Source: Sphingobium limneticum
GTDB taxonomy: Bacteria > Pseudomonadota > Alphaproteobacteria > Sphingomonadales > Sphingomonadaceae
Assembly (NCBI RefSeq): GCF_008710155.1
Contig: NZ_VYPZ01000004.1
Location: 240,903-304,902 of the forward strand
DNA length: 64,000 bases
Direction: 5' to 3'
Part shown: positions 30,542-41,208 of the stretch, piece by piece
Layout: each line of letters starts with the position of its first letter
Numbering within the stretch: the stretch's first letter is position 1
Notes under the pieces: model-generated
What the model saw: the letters and a program-made list of their open reading frames with translations, nothing else
The model's database searches: none
What the model was told of the DNA's origin: nothing
Program-made: the position numbers and the translations under genes

Positions 30542-31914
30542 CTATGCCGTCGCGGGCCATCGTCCGAGCTACCCTGTCTGCCGATGGCCGCCTGCTGAGC
30601 GCGGATGCCTTGTTGCTGACGCTGCAACAGGAGGCGGGCGCGGATCTGGGGGAGGCCTTTGCGGTGCCGCAACTGGTGGCGATCGCCCGGTTGGCGGCGC
30701 GCCTTGGCGTCCTGGTGTCGCGTCCCGTGGTCGCGGCGGCGCAGCGCGGCGATATCGACATGTGGGTGCGGGCCAAGCCGGACGATCAGGGCGTCAGCCT
30801 GTCGATCGTGGACTGGCGCGAGCGGCCATCGGCACCCACGCTGCCCGATGACGGCCGGCGCGACGCGGATATCGCGGCGTTGGCGGACGGTTGGACCTGG
30901 CAGATCGACACGCAATTGCGGTTTCAGATGGTGCTGGCGGGAGGCGGCGACAGCGGTGCGTTGCCGGCCAATCCGCCAGTGCCGGGCGCGCGTTTTTCCA
31001 GCTACTTCCAGCTGGAGGCCGATAGCGATGGCGATATGGCGATGCTGCGCGGCTTTGCCCAGCGCCGCGCTTTTCGCGATCAACAGGCGATATTGGCCAG
31101 CGATGGCGAGCAGCGCTTTCGCCTGTCGGCCTTCCCCATGTTCGACCATGCTGGCCAGTTGACGGGGTATCGCGGCACGGCCTTCCCATTGGAAAAGGCG
31201 GTGGTGGCACCGTTGGCGGACGAAGCGCCATTATCCATCTATCCGGCAGAGTTCGGGCGCCGGCTTGATCGTTCGCTGCGCCAGCCCTTGGGCCGGATCA
31301 TCGCCAATGCGGACACGATCAGCGCGCAATTGGAAGGGCCGTTGCGGCCTGACTATGCCGGCTATGCCAATGATATCGCGGCGGCGGGGCGGCATCTGAT
31401 GGCGTTGGTGGACGATCTGGCCGATTTGCAGGCGATCGATCGACCGGATTTCAGTGTGATTTCCGAAGAGGTAGACCTGGCCGATCTGGGGCGTCGCGCG
31501 GCGGGCCTGTTGACGGTAAAGGCGCTGGACCGGCGGATCACCATCGTCGCGCCGCCAGCTGACGCAAGCTTGCTTGCGATCGGAGAGTTTCGGCGCATTT
31601 TGCAGATATTGGTCAATTTGATCGGCAATGCCGTCCGCTATTCGCCCGAAGGCACCGAAGTGCGTGTGGCGACCGAATGGGAAAACGGACAGGCGCGAAT
31701 TGCGGTGATCGATCAAGGGGCGGGCGTAGCGCAGACGGACCGGGAACGCATTTTCGAGAAGTTCGAGCGACTGGGCCGGGACGACGCTAGTGGCAGTGGC
31801 CTTGGCCTCTATATTTCCCGTCGCCTCGCGCGCGCGATGAAGGGCGACATTCGCATCGGTGGCGCACCGGGCGAAGGCGCGCGCTTCATCCTCTCCCTGC
31901 CGGTCGGCAATTGA
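30538..31914 (+). CDS. Histidine-kinase-like protein with Arg at the phospho-histidine (pseudokinase)
   Basis: A 458-residue cytoplasmic protein. The N-terminal 220 residues include a PAS-like region (YFQLEADSDGDMAMLRGFA to GYRGTAFPL). The dimerisation helix reads LDRSLRQPLGRIIANAD, where kinases of the DivJ/PleC/PdhS class have the HELRTPLNAII pattern; the His position is Arg245. The following YAGYANDIAAAGRHLMALVDD also fits that class. The ATPase domain looks complete: N box LVNLIGNAVRYSPEG (about 358-372), DQGAGV, IFEKFER and GSGLGLYIS. DivL of Caulobacter is a precedent for a His-less member. It ends at a bidirectional terminator. Confidence 0.85.
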   Translation: MTMPSRAIVRATLSADGRLLSADALLLTLQQEAGADLGEAFAVPQLVAIARLAARLGVLVSRPVVAAAQRGDIDMWVRAKPDDQGVSLSIVDWRERPSAPTLPDDGRRDADIAALADGWTWQIDTQLRFQMVLAGGGDSGALPANPPVPGARFSSYFQLEADSDGDMAMLRGFAQRRAFRDQQAILASDGEQRFRLSAFPMFDHAGQLTGYRGTAFPLEKAVVAPLADEAPLSIYPAEFGRRLDRSLRQPLGRIIANADTISAQLEGPLRPDYAGYANDIAAAGRHLMALVDDLADLQAIDRPDFSVISEEVDLADLGRRAAGLLTVKALDRRITIVAPPADASLLAIGEFRRILQILVNLIGNAVRYSPEGTEVRVATEWENGQARIAVIDQGAGVAQTDRERIFEKFERLGRDDASGSGLGLYISRRLARAMKGDIRIGGAPGEGARFILSLPVGN

Positions 31915-31920
31915 TATAAA

Positions 31921-31955
31921 AAAAACGGCGCCCGATCGGGGCGCCGTTCTTTTTT
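31921..31955. terminator. Bidirectional intrinsic terminator
   Basis: A 10-bp stem AACGGCGCCC / GGGCGCCGTT is flanked by an A-run on the left and TCTTTTTT on the right, so it can end both the plus-strand pseudokinase unit and the minus-strand gltX-gltA unit. Confidence 0.9.
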
Positions 31956-31972
31956 GCGATGGTCTGGCGCTC

Positions 31973-33259
31973 TTAGCGCTTGTCGACCGATACATAGTCG
32001 CGCTGTGTCGGGCCGGTGTACAGCTGACGCGGGCGGCCGATCTTCTGCGCTGGGTCCGAAATCATTTCGTTCCACTGCGCGACCCAGCCCACGGTGCGGG
32101 CGAGGGCGAAGAGCACGGTGAACATTTCGGTCGGGAAGCCGATAGCCGACAGGATGACGCCCGAGTAGAAATCGACGTTCGGGTACAGCTTCTTCTCGAC
32201 GAAATAGGGATCGTTGAGCGCGATCTGCTCCAGTTCCTTGGCGACGTCGAAGACCGGGTCGTTGACGCCCAGCTTTTCCAGAACATCCTTCGCGGTCTTC
32301 TGCATCACGGTCGCGCGCGGATCGTAATTCTTATACACGCGATGGCCAAAGCCCATCAGGCGGAACGGATCGTCCTTGTTCTTGGCACGGGCGATATATT
32401 CCGGGATGCGATCGACGGTGCCGATTTCGCGCAGCATGTTGAGCGCGGCTTCGTTCGCGCCGCCATGTGCCGGACCCCACAGGCAGGCGATGCCGGCCGC
32501 GATGCAGGCGAACGGATTGGCGCCCGACGAACCGGCGAGACGCACGGTCGAGGTCGAGGCATTCTGTTCATGGTCGGCGTGCAGGATGAAGATCTTGTCC
32601 ATCGCGTCCACGATCACCGGATCGGGGATATAATCTTCCGCCGGGACCGAGAAAGTCATGCGCAGGAAGTTGGCGGTGTAGGACAGGTCGTTGCGCGGAT
32701 AGACGAAGGGCTGACCGACGCTGTATTTGTAAGCCATGGCAGCGATCGTCGGCATCTTGGCGATCAGGCGATGGCTGGCGATGCGGCGCTGTTCCGGATC
32801 GTTGATCTCGGTCGAGTCGTGATAGAAGGCCGACAGGGCGCCGACGACGCCGACCATGATGGCCATCGGATGCGCATCGCGGCGGAAACCGCGGAAGAAC
32901 GCGCTCAACTGCTCATGCACCATGGTGTGGCGCGTGATGGTGTTGGTGAAGTCGTCCAGTTCGGCCTTAGACGGCAATTCGCCGTTCAGCAGCAGGTAGC
33001 AGACTTCCATGAAGCTGGATTCTTCGGCCAGCTGGCCGATCGGATAACCACGGTGGAGCAGGATGCCCTGGTCGCCGTCGATATAGGTGAGGCCCGATTC
33101 ACAGCTGGCGGTCGAGGTGAAACCCGGATCGTAGGTGAACATGCCGGTATTGGCGTAGAGCTTGCGAACGTCGATGACCTGCGGACCAACGGTGCCATCC
33201 ATGATGGCGTAGTCCTTGGCGTCTCCCCCAACGGTCAGGTTGGCTGTGTTATCCGACAT
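31973..33259 (-). CDS. gltA: Citrate synthase
   Basis: A 428-residue type II (NADH-regulated family) citrate synthase, the entry enzyme of the TCA cycle. Catalytic signatures are [40 protein letters not shown] (catalytic His), [20 protein letters not shown] and [15 protein letters not shown]. The ATG at 33259, preceded by AAGGAG, gives the usual [12 protein letters not shown] start. It lies 20 bases after gltX on the same strand, so the two are probably co-transcribed. Confidence 0.96.
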   Translation of the reverse strand: MSDNTANLTVGGDAKDYAIMDGTVGPQVIDVRKLYANTGMFTYDPGFTSTASCESGLTYIDGDQGILLHRGYPIGQLAEESSFMEVCYLLLNGELPSKAELDDFTNTITRHTMVHEQLSAFFRGFRRDAHPMAIMVGVVGALSAFYHDSTEINDPEQRRIASHRLIAKMPTIAAMAYKYSVGQPFVYPRNDLSYTANFLRMTFSVPAEDYIPDPVIVDAMDKIFILHADHEQNASTSTVRLAGSSGANPFACIAAGIACLWGPAHGGANEAALNMLREIGTVDRIPEYIARAKNKDDPFRLMGFGHRVYKNYDPRATVMQKTAKDVLEKLGVNDPVFDVAKELEQIALNDPYFVEKKLYPNVDFYSGVILSAIGFPTEMFTVLFALARTVGWVAQWNEMISDPAQKIGRPRQLYTGPTQRDYVSVDKR

Positions 33260-33279
33260 ATTTTTCTCCTTGTACGTCA

Positions 33280-34734
33280 TCAACCGGCCGCTGCGTGCCC
33301 TGCGGCGGCCAGTCGTTCCAAGCTCGCCTCTTTCCCCAGAAGGAAGAGGACATCAAAAATGCCTGGCGAGGTCGTGCGGCCGGTGAGCGCCGCACGAAGC
33401 GGTTGCGCCACCTTGCCCAATCCCAGGCCGGCATCCTCTGCCACGCGGCGTATCACGTCTTCGATCGCTTCGACCGTCCAGGACTGGACGGGCTGGAGAG
33501 CGTCGGCTGTCTTGTCGAGCAGCGCGCGCGCGGAGTCGTCTAGCAGAGCAGTGGCCTTCTCGTCAAAATCGAGCGGGCAACTTTTGAACAGGAATTCTGC
33601 TCCCTCGGCAATTTCGTTAAGGTTCTTGGCCCGGGGCTTCAGCGATGCCATCGCCTGGGTCAGAAGCGCTAGATTGGTATCCGATATAGCGATTTCAAGG
33701 CGCTGTTCGACCCGTGGCGCGACGAGTTTTGCAAGGCGCGCATCGTCGGCTTCGCGGATATAATGGCCGTTCAGATTTTCCAGCTTCTTGATGTCGAAGC
33801 GTGAGGGCGAACGGCCGACACCATCGATATCGAACAGTTCGATCGCGCGGGCGATCGTGATGATTTCCTCGTCGCCATGGCCCCAGCCCAGGCGCAGCAG
33901 ATAGTTCAGCACCGCTTCGGGCAGCATCCCCATCTCGTCGCGATAGGCGTCGACGCCGAGCGCACCGTGGCGCTTCGACAGTTTCGCGCCGTCCGACCCG
34001 TGGATCAACGGGATATGGGCGTAGATCGGCTCTTCCCAGCCCATCGCCTTGATGATGCTGAGTTGGCGGAAGGCATTGTTGAGATGATCGTCGCCGCGAA
34101 TGACATGGGTGACGCCCATGTCATGATCGTCGACAACGACGGCCAGCATGTAAGTGGGCGTGCCGTCCGAACGCAGCAGGATCATGTCGTCCAGCTCGGC
34201 ATTCTGCACGACGACGCGGCCCTGCACGGCATCCTCGATCACGGTTTCGCCGGTCCGGGGCGCCTTGATACGGATGACGAAGGGCGCACCTTCCGGCGCT
34301 TCTTCGGGCGAGCGGTCGCGCCAGCGGCCGTCATAGCGCATCGGCTGCTTGGCGGCGCGCTGCTGTTCGCGCAGTTCCGCCAGTTCCTCGGGCGTGGCGT
34401 AGCAGCGATAGGCATGGCCGGCGGCGAGCAGCTGGTCGGCGACTTCGGCATGGCGTGGGGTGCGTTCGAACTGGAACACGGCCGGCTCGTCACCGCCCAG
34501 GCCCAGCCATTCCAGACCGTCGAAAATGGCGGCCACGGCTTCCTCTGTGGAACGGGCCCGATCGGTATCTTCGACGCGGAGCAGGAACTTGCCGCCATGG
34601 TGGCGCGCGAACAGCCAGTTGAAGAGGGCGGTGCGGGCGCCGCCAATGTGGAGGAACCCCGTTGGGGACGGGGCGAAACGGGTCACCACCTGCTTGTTCA
34701 TTCCCGTTGCACTTACCGTCATATTCTTCGACAT
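33280..34734 (-). CDS. gltX: Glutamate--tRNA ligase
   Basis: A class I aminoacyl-tRNA synthetase of about 484 residues. The ATP-binding signature is [20 protein letters not shown] (HIGH-type HIGG) and the second is [10 protein letters not shown] (KMSKS-type). The anticodon-binding helical domain fills the C-terminus. The start is uncertain: in-frame ATGs occur at 34734, 34722 and 34701. The first is listed because TAAGGCGA lies just upstream; the last gives the shortest family-like N-terminus ([15 protein letters not shown]). It is divergent from comEC. Confidence 0.94.
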   Translation of the reverse strand: MSKNMTVSATGMNKQVVTRFAPSPTGFLHIGGARTALFNWLFARHHGGKFLLRVEDTDRARSTEEAVAAIFDGLEWLGLGGDEPAVFQFERTPRHAEVADQLLAAGHAYRCYATPEELAELREQQRAAKQPMRYDGRWRDRSPEEAPEGAPFVIRIKAPRTGETVIEDAVQGRVVVQNAELDDMILLRSDGTPTYMLAVVVDDHDMGVTHVIRGDDHLNNAFRQLSIIKAMGWEEPIYAHIPLIHGSDGAKLSKRHGALGVDAYRDEMGMLPEAVLNYLLRLGWGHGDEEIITIARAIELFDIDGVGRSPSRFDIKKLENLNGHYIREADDARLAKLVAPRVEQRLEIAISDTNLALLTQAMASLKPRAKNLNEIAEGAEFLFKSCPLDFDEKATALLDDSARALLDKTADALQPVQSWTVEAIEDVIRRVAEDAGLGLGKVAQPLRAALTGRTTSPGIFDVLFLLGKEASLERLAAAGHAAAG

Positions 34735-34843
34735 TCGCCTTAGCAGATCCATGGATGCGACGCCCCCTAGCATGGCTTTTGAGCCACGACAAACCTCCCT
34801 TGGTCGGAGGGCGGCGGGACTGTCCCGAAGCGGGCTGGGAGCG

Positions 34844-36907
34844 ATGGAAAGCTGGCTGGAACAGGAGCGAGAACAGATCGGCCTGTGGGTGCCGATCGCG
34901 CTGGGCAGCGGCATCGCGGCCTGGTTCATCCTGCCTCATGCGATGGCCTGGCTGGCTTTTTGCTGTGGCGCATTATCGCTGGCCTGCATCGGCATGATGC
35001 TGCCGGACGGCGGGCGATTGCGGCGCATGCTTGTCGCCGGCGCAATATTGGCTTGCATGGGCTGCCTGCTGGTGTGGGGCAAGGCGACGTTGCTCGGGCA
35101 GCCGCCCCTGACGCGGGCGCGCTTCGTGCAGATGACGGGCGATGTGACAGCGGTGCGGCCGGTGCCTGCGCAGGCGATGGTGCGAGTGATGATCCGGCCA
35201 GTCGATACGCCGGACCTGCCGGCTGTGGTGCGGGTCAATATCGCCGATGCCGATGTGCCGGTGGGATTGGGGGAGGGCGCTCGGATTCGCTTTCGCGTGC
35301 GGTTGATGCCCCCTGCGCCGCCGAGCGTGCCGGGAGGCTATGATTTTGCCGCGCGGGCCTATTTTCAGGGCATCGGCGCGACGGGCAAGGCGCTGAAGCC
35401 TGTTGAGGTGTTGACCCCGTCGACTGCGGCCCCGCCGCTGCGGTCACGTCTGTTCGGCCATATATTGGAACGGGTCGACGGGCCGGCGGAGGGGATTGCG
35501 GTAGCGCTCGCCACCGGGGATCAGGGCGCCATTCCGGAGGCGGATGCGGAAGCGATGCGGCGCAGCGGGCTGGCGCACCTGTTGTCGATTAGCGGGCTGC
35601 ATGTGACGGCGCTGATCGGCGCGGTGATTTTCCTGCTGATGCGGGTGATGGCGCTTAGCCAGCGAGCGGCACTGGGCTGGCCATTGATGCTGATCGCGGC
35701 GGCGGGCGGCGCGCTGGCGGGGATCGGCTATACGTTACTGACCGGAGCGGAGGTGCCGACGGTGCGGTCCTGCGTCGCGGCGTTGCTGGTGCTGGGCGGA
35801 CTGGCGATGGGGCGGGATGCGGTGACGCTGCGGCTGGTGGCGACCGGTGCACTGGTGGTGTTGCTTTTGTGGCCGGAGGCGTTGGCAGGGCCGAGTTTCC
35901 AGATGAGTTTTGCGGCGGTGACGGCGTTGGTGGCGCTGGCGGAGCATCCCCGTTTTCGAGCCTTTGCCGCTGCGCGGGATGAAGGGCGATTGCGCAAGCT
36001 GGGGCGAAATCTGGCCGTGATGCTGGCGACCGGCATTGCTGTCGAACTGGTGTTGATGCCGATCGCGCTGTTTCATTTCCACAAAGCGGGATTGCTGGGC
36101 GCCTTCGCCAATCTGATCGCCATTCCGCTCACCACCTTCGTCGTCATGCCGTTGGAGGCGTTGGCGCTGCTGCTGGATGTGGCCGGACTAGGGGCGCCGG
36201 CCTGGTGGCTGACCGAGCAGTCGTTGAATTTCCTGCTGTTGCTGGCCCATGGCGTCGCGACCAGTCCCATGGCGAGCCTGCTGGCGCCGACCATGGGCAT
36301 GGGGTTGTTCGGCATCGCCATGATCGGCCTGCTCTGGTGCCTGCTCTGGCGAACGCGCTGGCGCTGGCTGGGGCTTCCGCCGGTCCTGATCGCTGTGGCA
36401 GTGACCTTTGCCGCAACGCCACCGGATATTCTGGTGACCGGCGACGGTCGCCATGTGGCGGTGCGGACCGGAAAGGGCATGGCGATATTGCGCGATCGGG
36501 CGGGGGATTATGTGCGTGACGTCCTGTCCGAAAGCGCTGGCTATGATGGCGAACTGGTGGCGATCGCCGACTTGCCGGAGGCGCGTTGTTCCGTCGATCT
36601 TTGTGCTGTCCGCCTAAAGGACGGCAAGGGGCGCACTTGGAGGCTACTGTTCACGCGCAGCGATGTGCTGATCGCGCGGCATGATTTCGCGCGAGATTGC
36701 GCGGCGGCGGATATCGTCGTCAGCGATCGCGGGCTGCCGCGCTGGTGCCGGCCGCGCTGGATGAAGATAGACCGCCGGTTGCTGGCGCGCACCGGCGGTC
36801 TGTCGATCGGTCTGGAAAAGGGCGAAGTTCACACCGTCCATCGGCCGGGCGACGCCCATCCCTGGATCAGTCGCCCAAGGCCCCGACCAAGAGCCGCGGC
36901 CCCTTAA
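34844..36907 (+). CDS. comEC: ComEC/Rec2 family membrane protein
   Basis: A polytopic inner-membrane protein of about 687 residues related to the DNA-uptake channel ComEC. An N-terminal DUF4131-type region with several helices is followed by the competence domain with the motif [20 protein letters not shown] and about seven helices. The C-terminal cytoplasmic part (from about [19 protein letters not shown]) is a short remnant of the metallo-beta-lactamase domain without an HxHxDH motif, as in many alphaproteobacteria. The ATG at 34844 was chosen for its GGGAG Shine-Dalgarno and because codon use upstream looks non-coding; an in-frame ATG exists at 34751. Its stop overlaps the lexA stop from the other strand. 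Confidence 0.88.
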   Translation: MESWLEQEREQIGLWVPIALGSGIAAWFILPHAMAWLAFCCGALSLACIGMMLPDGGRLRRMLVAGAILACMGCLLVWGKATLLGQPPLTRARFVQMTGDVTAVRPVPAQAMVRVMIRPVDTPDLPAVVRVNIADADVPVGLGEGARIRFRVRLMPPAPPSVPGGYDFAARAYFQGIGATGKALKPVEVLTPSTAAPPLRSRLFGHILERVDGPAEGIAVALATGDQGAIPEADAEAMRRSGLAHLLSISGLHVTALIGAVIFLLMRVMALSQRAALGWPLMLIAAAGGALAGIGYTLLTGAEVPTVRSCVAALLVLGGLAMGRDAVTLRLVATGALVVLLLWPEALAGPSFQMSFAAVTALVALAEHPRFRAFAAARDEGRLRKLGRNLAVMLATGIAVELVLMPIALFHFHKAGLLGAFANLIAIPLTTFVVMPLEALALLLDVAGLGAPAWWLTEQSLNFLLLLAHGVATSPMASLLAPTMGMGLFGIAMIGLLWCLLWRTRWRWLGLPPVLIAVAVTFAATPPDILVTGDGRHVAVRTGKGMAILRDRAGDYVRDVLSESAGYDGELVAIADLPEARCSVDLCAVRLKDGKGRTWRLLFTRSDVLIARHDFARDCAAADIVVSDRGLPRWCRPRWMKIDRRLLARTGGLSIGLEKGEVHTVHRPGDAHPWISRPRPRPRAAAP

Positions 36908-37584
36908 TTATAGCGGCGCAACAGCCCCGCCAGCTTGCCCTGGATGCGGACCTGCCGTGAATCGTAGATTTGCGGCTCATAGGCGCTGTTCGCCGGGTCG
37001 AGACGCACGCGGCCGCCGTCGCGGCGGAAATATTTGAGCGTCGCTTCCGCTTCGTCGATCAGGGCGACGACGATCTGGCCTTCTCGCGCGACATCTGTGC
37101 GCTGGATCAGCGCGAAGTCGCCGTCGAGAATGCCGGCTTCCATCATCGAGTCGCCTGAGACTTCCAGCGCATAATGATCGCCAGCGCCTAGCAGAGCGGC
37201 AGGGACGGAGAGCATGGCCTGCCCCTCCATCGCCTCGATCGGAACACCCGCCGCGATCCGGCCGTGCATCGGGATTTCGATCACGTCATTGGCCGCGATC
37301 GGCAGGAGGGGCGGCGGCGTCACCAGCTTGGGCTTGGGCGGCACGATCGGCGTGGGCGCGCGGTGCATCGCGTCGGGAAGCTTCAACACTTCCAACGCGC
37401 GGGCGCGATTGGGCAGGCGGCGGATGAAGCCGCGCTCCTCCAGCGCATTGATCAGACGATGGATGCCGGACTTGGATCGCAGGTCCAGCGCGTCCTTCAT
37501 TTCCTCGAACGAAGGCGACACGCCGCCTTCGTCCAATCGGGTCTGAATGAAGCTCAGCAATTCCTGCTGCTTGGGCGTCAACAT
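36904..37584 (-). CDS. lexA: SOS repressor LexA
   Basis: A 226-residue repressor-protease. The N-terminal winged helix starts [17 protein letters not shown] and includes the recognition region [20 protein letters not shown]. The self-cleavage Ala-Gly pair lies in [10 protein letters not shown], the catalytic Ser in [14 protein letters not shown], and the catalytic Lys in EAEATLKYF. The ATG at 37584 has GGAGG just upstream. A LexA box of the alphaproteobacterial type lies 15-29 bases before the start, so the gene is autoregulated. Confidence 0.96.
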   Translation of the reverse strand: MLTPKQQELLSFIQTRLDEGGVSPSFEEMKDALDLRSKSGIHRLINALEERGFIRRLPNRARALEVLKLPDAMHRAPTPIVPPKPKLVTPPPLLPIAANDVIEIPMHGRIAAGVPIEAMEGQAMLSVPAALLGAGDHYALEVSGDSMMEAGILDGDFALIQRTDVAREGQIVVALIDEAEATLKYFRRDGGRVRLDPANSAYEPQIYDSRQVRIQGKLAGLLRRYN

Positions 37585-37598
37585 TGCGGTCCTCCGTG

Positions 37599-37613
37599 GA
37601 ACGTATGAGGAAC
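37599..37613 (-). promoter_or_regulatory. LexA box upstream of lexA
   Basis: On the minus strand the site reads GTTC-CTCATAC-GTTC, an exact match to the alphaproteobacterial consensus GTTC-N7-GTTC. It lies directly upstream of the lexA ribosome binding site, the normal place for autoregulation. Confidence 0.88.
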
Positions 37614-37653
37614 GCATAGGAAACAGATGAAGGTTAGTCAAGCGTTCCGCGCA

Positions 37654-38832
37654 TCAAAGCGGCAGGATGGTCACGCGTGTTCCGGGCGTGGCAGGGGGCG
37701 ATCCGGCCGGGCGCAGGATCAGGCAGTCGGCCTTGGCCATGGCGGCGGTCGCGGCGCTGTCCTGCGACGTGACGGAGACGATGCCGTCGGGCGCGCGCCA
37801 GGCGCGCAGATAATCGTCGCGATCCCCGGTCTGCGGCAGGGCGGAGGCGAGTGTGGCATCGCTCGTCAATGGCAGCGGATCGTGCGCGCCGCTGATATGA
37901 CGGACGAGCGGCAACAGAAAGAGCGTCGCCGTGACGAAAGCGGAGACGGGATTGCCAGGCAGGCCGAGGAACAGTGCGTTGCCAAGCTTTCCCGCCATCA
38001 GCGGCTTGCCGGGACGCATCCGTATCTTCCAGAAATCGAGCGTGCCGCCTGCCTGGAGAAAGGCAGGTCGGACGAGGTCATGATCGCCCACCGAAGCGCC
38101 GCCGGTCGACACGATGATGTCGGCGTCGCTGGCACGATCCAGCGCGGTGACCATCGCATCAAGATCGTCCGGCACGATGCCGAGGTCTATGACGTCGCAG
38201 GGCAGGGCGGCGAGCAGGGCCGCCAGCATCGGCGCATTGGAGGAGGGCAGCAGGCCAGCGGGCGTCGGCGTACCGGGCGGCACCAGTTCGTTGCCGGTGG
38301 ACAAGATGGCGATCCGGGGACGGCGGGTGACCGGCACGGTGCCATGGCCACCCAGCACAGCGAGGGCGACCTGCGCCGGGCCGAGGCGGCTGCCGGCATC
38401 CAGCAGGATCGCATTTTGCGCGAAGTCGGAGGCGGTCGGGCGGACATGGCGGCCGGGCATCAGCGGGTCGGCGCTGGCAGTCAGGCGATCGCCTTCGCGG
38501 GTCGCATTTTCCTGGATCAATATCGCGTCGGCACCGGGCGGCAGCGGCGCGCCGGTGAAGATGCGGCTGGCCTCACCCGGTCCCAACGCGGGTTGAAGGC
38601 CAGTTCCTGCCGCGCTTTCGGCGGTGACGCGCCAGGGACCGGGCATTTCGCTCGCGCGGACCGCATAGCCATCCATTGCCGACAGATCGGCCCAGGGCTG
38701 GTCACGCAGGGCGGCAATATCCTGCGACAGCCAGCGGCCGACGGCTTGCGCAATCGGAACGGTTTCCACCGGCAGCCGGTCGGCCAGCGCGAACAGGCGA
38801 GCCTGCGCTTCTGCGACCGGCAACAGGCTCAT
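37654..38832 (-). CDS. moeA: Molybdopterin molybdotransferase
   Basis: A 392-residue cytoplasmic enzyme that inserts molybdate into adenylated molybdopterin. Signatures are [67 protein letters not shown] and [13 protein letters not shown]. It overlaps moaC by four bases, forming a moaC-moeA pair at the end of the trp operon. Confidence 0.95.
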   Translation of the reverse strand: MSLLPVAEAQARLFALADRLPVETVPIAQAVGRWLSQDIAALRDQPWADLSAMDGYAVRASEMPGPWRVTAESAAGTGLQPALGPGEASRIFTGAPLPPGADAILIQENATREGDRLTASADPLMPGRHVRPTASDFAQNAILLDAGSRLGPAQVALAVLGGHGTVPVTRRPRIAILSTGNELVPPGTPTPAGLLPSSNAPMLAALLAALPCDVIDLGIVPDDLDAMVTALDRASDADIIVSTGGASVGDHDLVRPAFLQAGGTLDFWKIRMRPGKPLMAGKLGNALFLGLPGNPVSAFVTATLFLLPLVRHISGAHDPLPLTSDATLASALPQTGDRDDYLRAWRAPDGIVSVTSQDSAATAAMAKADCLILRPAGSPPATPGTRVTILPL

Positions 38833-39302
38833 GGGACGCGGCGCCAGTCGCCGGACTTGCCGCCGGTCTTGGATTCAAGCTGGACCGCGCCGATGACCAT
38901 CGCCTTGTCCAGCGCCTTGGCCATGTCGTAGATGGTGAGCAGCGCCACCGAGGCAGCGGTCAGCGCTTCCATCTCCACGCCGGTCTGGCCGGCGGTCCGG
39001 GCGGTGGCGGTCACGGTGACGCCGCTATCGTCAGGCAAGAAATCGACCGTCACGGCGCTGAGCGCGATCGGGTGGCAGAGCGGGATGAGGTCGGCCGTCT
39101 TCTTCGCCGCCATGATGCCGGCGACCCGCGCCACGGCAAGGACGTCGCCTTTCTTGACCAGCCCATCGGCGATGGCCTTGGCAGCGTTCGCGCTCATATC
39201 GATGCGGCCGGAGGCGACGGCTTCGCGTGCCGTCACCGCTTTTGCCCCGACATCGACCATGCGCGCCGCGCCATCATCGTCCAGATGGGTGAGGCCGGTC
39301 AT
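38829..39302 (-). CDS. moaC: Cyclic pyranopterin monophosphate synthase
   Basis: A 157-residue enzyme that acts with MoaA in the first step of molybdenum cofactor synthesis. Signatures are [42 protein letters not shown] and [20 protein letters not shown], including the [12 protein letters not shown] active-site stretch. The start overlaps the trpC stop by ATGA. Confidence 0.96.
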   Translation of the reverse strand: MTGLTHLDDDGAARMVDVGAKAVTAREAVASGRIDMSANAAKAIADGLVKKGDVLAVARVAGIMAAKKTADLIPLCHPIALSAVTVDFLPDDSGVTVTATARTAGQTGVEMEALTAASVALLTIYDMAKALDKAMVIGAVQLESKTGGKSGDWRRVP

Positions 39303-40090
39303 GCCCCGGTGAGCAAATTATGGGTCGCGGCCTCCACATCGGCCTGCCGCATCAGCGTTTCGCCGACCAGGAAGCAGCGCACGCCGTGGTCGGCCATGGC
39401 AAGGAGGTCGGCATGGCTGCCAAGACCGCTTTCGGCGACGAAGGTGCAGCCTTCTGGCGCCTTGCCCACCAGTTCATAGGTGCGGGCGAAGTCGACCGAG
39501 AAATCGCGCAGGTCGCGATTATTGACACCGATCAGACGCGAGCGCAGCTTCAGCGACCGCTCCAGTTCCGCTTCGTCATGCACTTCGATCAGGGCGTCCA
39601 TGCCCAAGCCAAGGGCGGCGTCCTCGATTTCCTGCATCTGGCCATCGTCCAGCGCGGCGACGATGATGAGGATGGCGTCCGCGCCCAGCGAGCGGCTTTC
39701 GAGCACCTGCCAGGGATCGACCAGGAAATCCTTGCGCAATACGGGGATGGCGCAGGCCGACCGGGCGGCCATCAGATAATCGTCATGCCCCTGAAAATAA
39801 GGCTCGTCGGTCAGGACCGACAGGCAGGCCGCGCCGCCTGCCGCATAGGCCTGCGCATGGGCGGGGGGATCGAAGTCCGCGCGGATCAGACCCTTGGATG
39901 GGCTGGCTTTCTTGATTTCGGCGATCAGGCCGAAGCCGGCGCGTGCTGCATCGTCCAGCGCTTTGCGGAAACCGCGTGGCGGGGTCTGCTCGCTGGCGCG
40001 GGCGTGTAATGCGGCGATGCTGGTCGCTGCCCGGCGGCGTGCGACATCCTCGCGCTTGAAATCGCAGATTTCGATCAGCTTGTTGGTCAT
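39299..40090 (-). CDS. trpC: Indole-3-glycerol phosphate synthase
   Basis: A 263-residue TIM-barrel enzyme of tryptophan synthesis. Signatures are [60 protein letters not shown] and [13 protein letters not shown]. It is a single-domain TrpC, not fused to TrpF. The ATG at 40090 lies inside the trpD 3' end, so translation is coupled. Confidence 0.96.
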   Translation of the reverse strand: MTNKLIEICDFKREDVARRRAATSIAALHARASEQTPPRGFRKALDDAARAGFGLIAEIKKASPSKGLIRADFDPPAHAQAYAAGGAACLSVLTDEPYFQGHDDYLMAARSACAIPVLRKDFLVDPWQVLESRSLGADAILIIVAALDDGQMQEIEDAALGLGMDALIEVHDEAELERSLKLRSRLIGVNNRDLRDFSVDFARTYELVGKAPEGCTFVAESGLGSHADLLAMADHGVRCFLVGETLMRQADVEAATHNLLTGA

Positions 40091-41079
40091 TGATAGGCAA
40101 TCCAGCAATTGAGCAAGGCGTTGGCAAGGCCACGGTCGATGGTTTCGGCCGCTTCCTCCACGCCCTCGCGCAGATCGGTTGCGGCGTCGGCGACGACAAG
40201 GGCGGCGGCGGCATTTAGCAGCACCGCGTCGCGATAGGGGCCTTCCTCGCCTTGCAGCAGGGCGCGGAGAGCAGCGGCATTATGGGTTGCGTCGCCGCCG
40301 CGGATCGCATCGACCGGATGGGTGGAGAGGCCAAGTTCTGCGGCAGTCAGGCGGCGCATGGCGACCAGCCCGTTGCCGGTGACTTCGGCGATATCGTTGC
40401 CGCCGGCCAGCGACAGTTCGTCCAGCCCTTCGTCGCCCGACACGATCATCGCCCGGTCCGCACCCAGTTCCGCCAGCGCTTCGGCATAGATGGGAACATA
40501 GGCCGGACGTGCGATGCCGACCAGTTGGCGGCGGACATTGGCCGGATTGGCGAGCGGCCCCATCAGGTTGAAGATGGTGCGTTCGCCGATCGCCTTGCGG
40601 ATCGGGCCGAGGCGTTTGAGTGCCGGGTGGTAATTTTGCGCGAAGAGGAAGCAGATGCCGAGATCGGCAAGGGTGGCTTCGGCGGTCGCGGCGGCCTTGT
40701 CCAGGTTCAGGCCCAGCGCCTCCAGCGTGTCGGCGGCGCCGGCTTTCGAAGAGGCGGCGCGGTTGCCATGTTTGGCGACCGGCACGCCGGCGGCTGCGAC
40801 AACGAGTGAGACAGCGGTGGAGACGTTGAGCGTATGGTGCCCGTCGCCCCCGGTGCCGCACACGTCGATCGCGCCAGCCGGTGCGCTGACCGGGATCATG
40901 CGGGCGCGCATGGCGCGGGCGGCGGCGGCGATTTCGGTCGCCGTCTCGCCGCGCCGGGCCATGGTGACGAGGAAATCGGCAATGGCCTCGTCGCTCAGGT
41001 CAGCGTCGAACAGCAGGTCGAAAGCCTGAGCGGCGGTATCGGCCGACAGCGGCGTAGTAGGATCGGGCAGGCTGGTCAT
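40087..41079 (-). CDS. trpD: Anthranilate phosphoribosyltransferase
   Basis: A 330-residue enzyme joining anthranilate and PRPP. The PRPP-binding motif [20 protein letters not shown] and the [21 protein letters not shown] stretch are intact, followed by [20 protein letters not shown] and [11 protein letters not shown]. Upstream on the same strand are a 129-base non-coding stretch with a conserved 60-bp element and then an exported-protein gene, so trpD may have its own promoter. Confidence 0.96.
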   Translation of the reverse strand: MTSLPDPTTPLSADTAAQAFDLLFDADLSDEAIADFLVTMARRGETATEIAAAARAMRARMIPVSAPAGAIDVCGTGGDGHHTLNVSTAVSLVVAAAGVPVAKHGNRAASSKAGAADTLEALGLNLDKAAATAEATLADLGICFLFAQNYHPALKRLGPIRKAIGERTIFNLMGPLANPANVRRQLVGIARPAYVPIYAEALAELGADRAMIVSGDEGLDELSLAGGNDIAEVTGNGLVAMRRLTAAELGLSTHPVDAIRGGDATHNAAALRALLQGEEGPYRDAVLLNAAAALVVADAATDLREGVEEAAETIDRGLANALLNCWIAYQ

Positions 41080-41127
41080 CGCATCCGCCTTAGTCGGCAG
41101 GGGGGCGGTGAGTCGAGGGGGCGTCGA

Positions 41128-41187
41128 TCCTTAACTTCGCACTTTTCCCGCCGATCTTGACATTACGTTTCCTATTCCGGACATATT
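41128..41187 (-). promoter_or_regulatory. 60-bp conserved element upstream of trpD (copy 2)
   Basis: Read on the minus strand, this stretch matches 4093-4152 without gaps at about 48 of 60 positions, ending with the same GGGAAAAGTGCGAAGTTAAGG. It ends about 48 bases before the trpD start. Its upstream half keeps the TCC....TAGGA half-palindrome seen in copy 1. A promoter or leader shared by efp and trpD is the simplest reading. Confidence 0.6.
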
Positions 41188-41208
41188 CGCAAAGCGGCTA
41201 TGCGCAAT

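Noticed and set aside
31859..33763. 634-codon open frame on the plus strand opposite gltA and gltX
   Set aside because: It spans two real genes and a terminator on the other strand and has no domain.
34751..34843. Upstream start for comEC at ATG 34751
   Set aside because: Codon use in this stretch is unlike coding sequence here and it would leave almost no promoter space before the divergent gltX; ATG 34844 has a better ribosome binding site.
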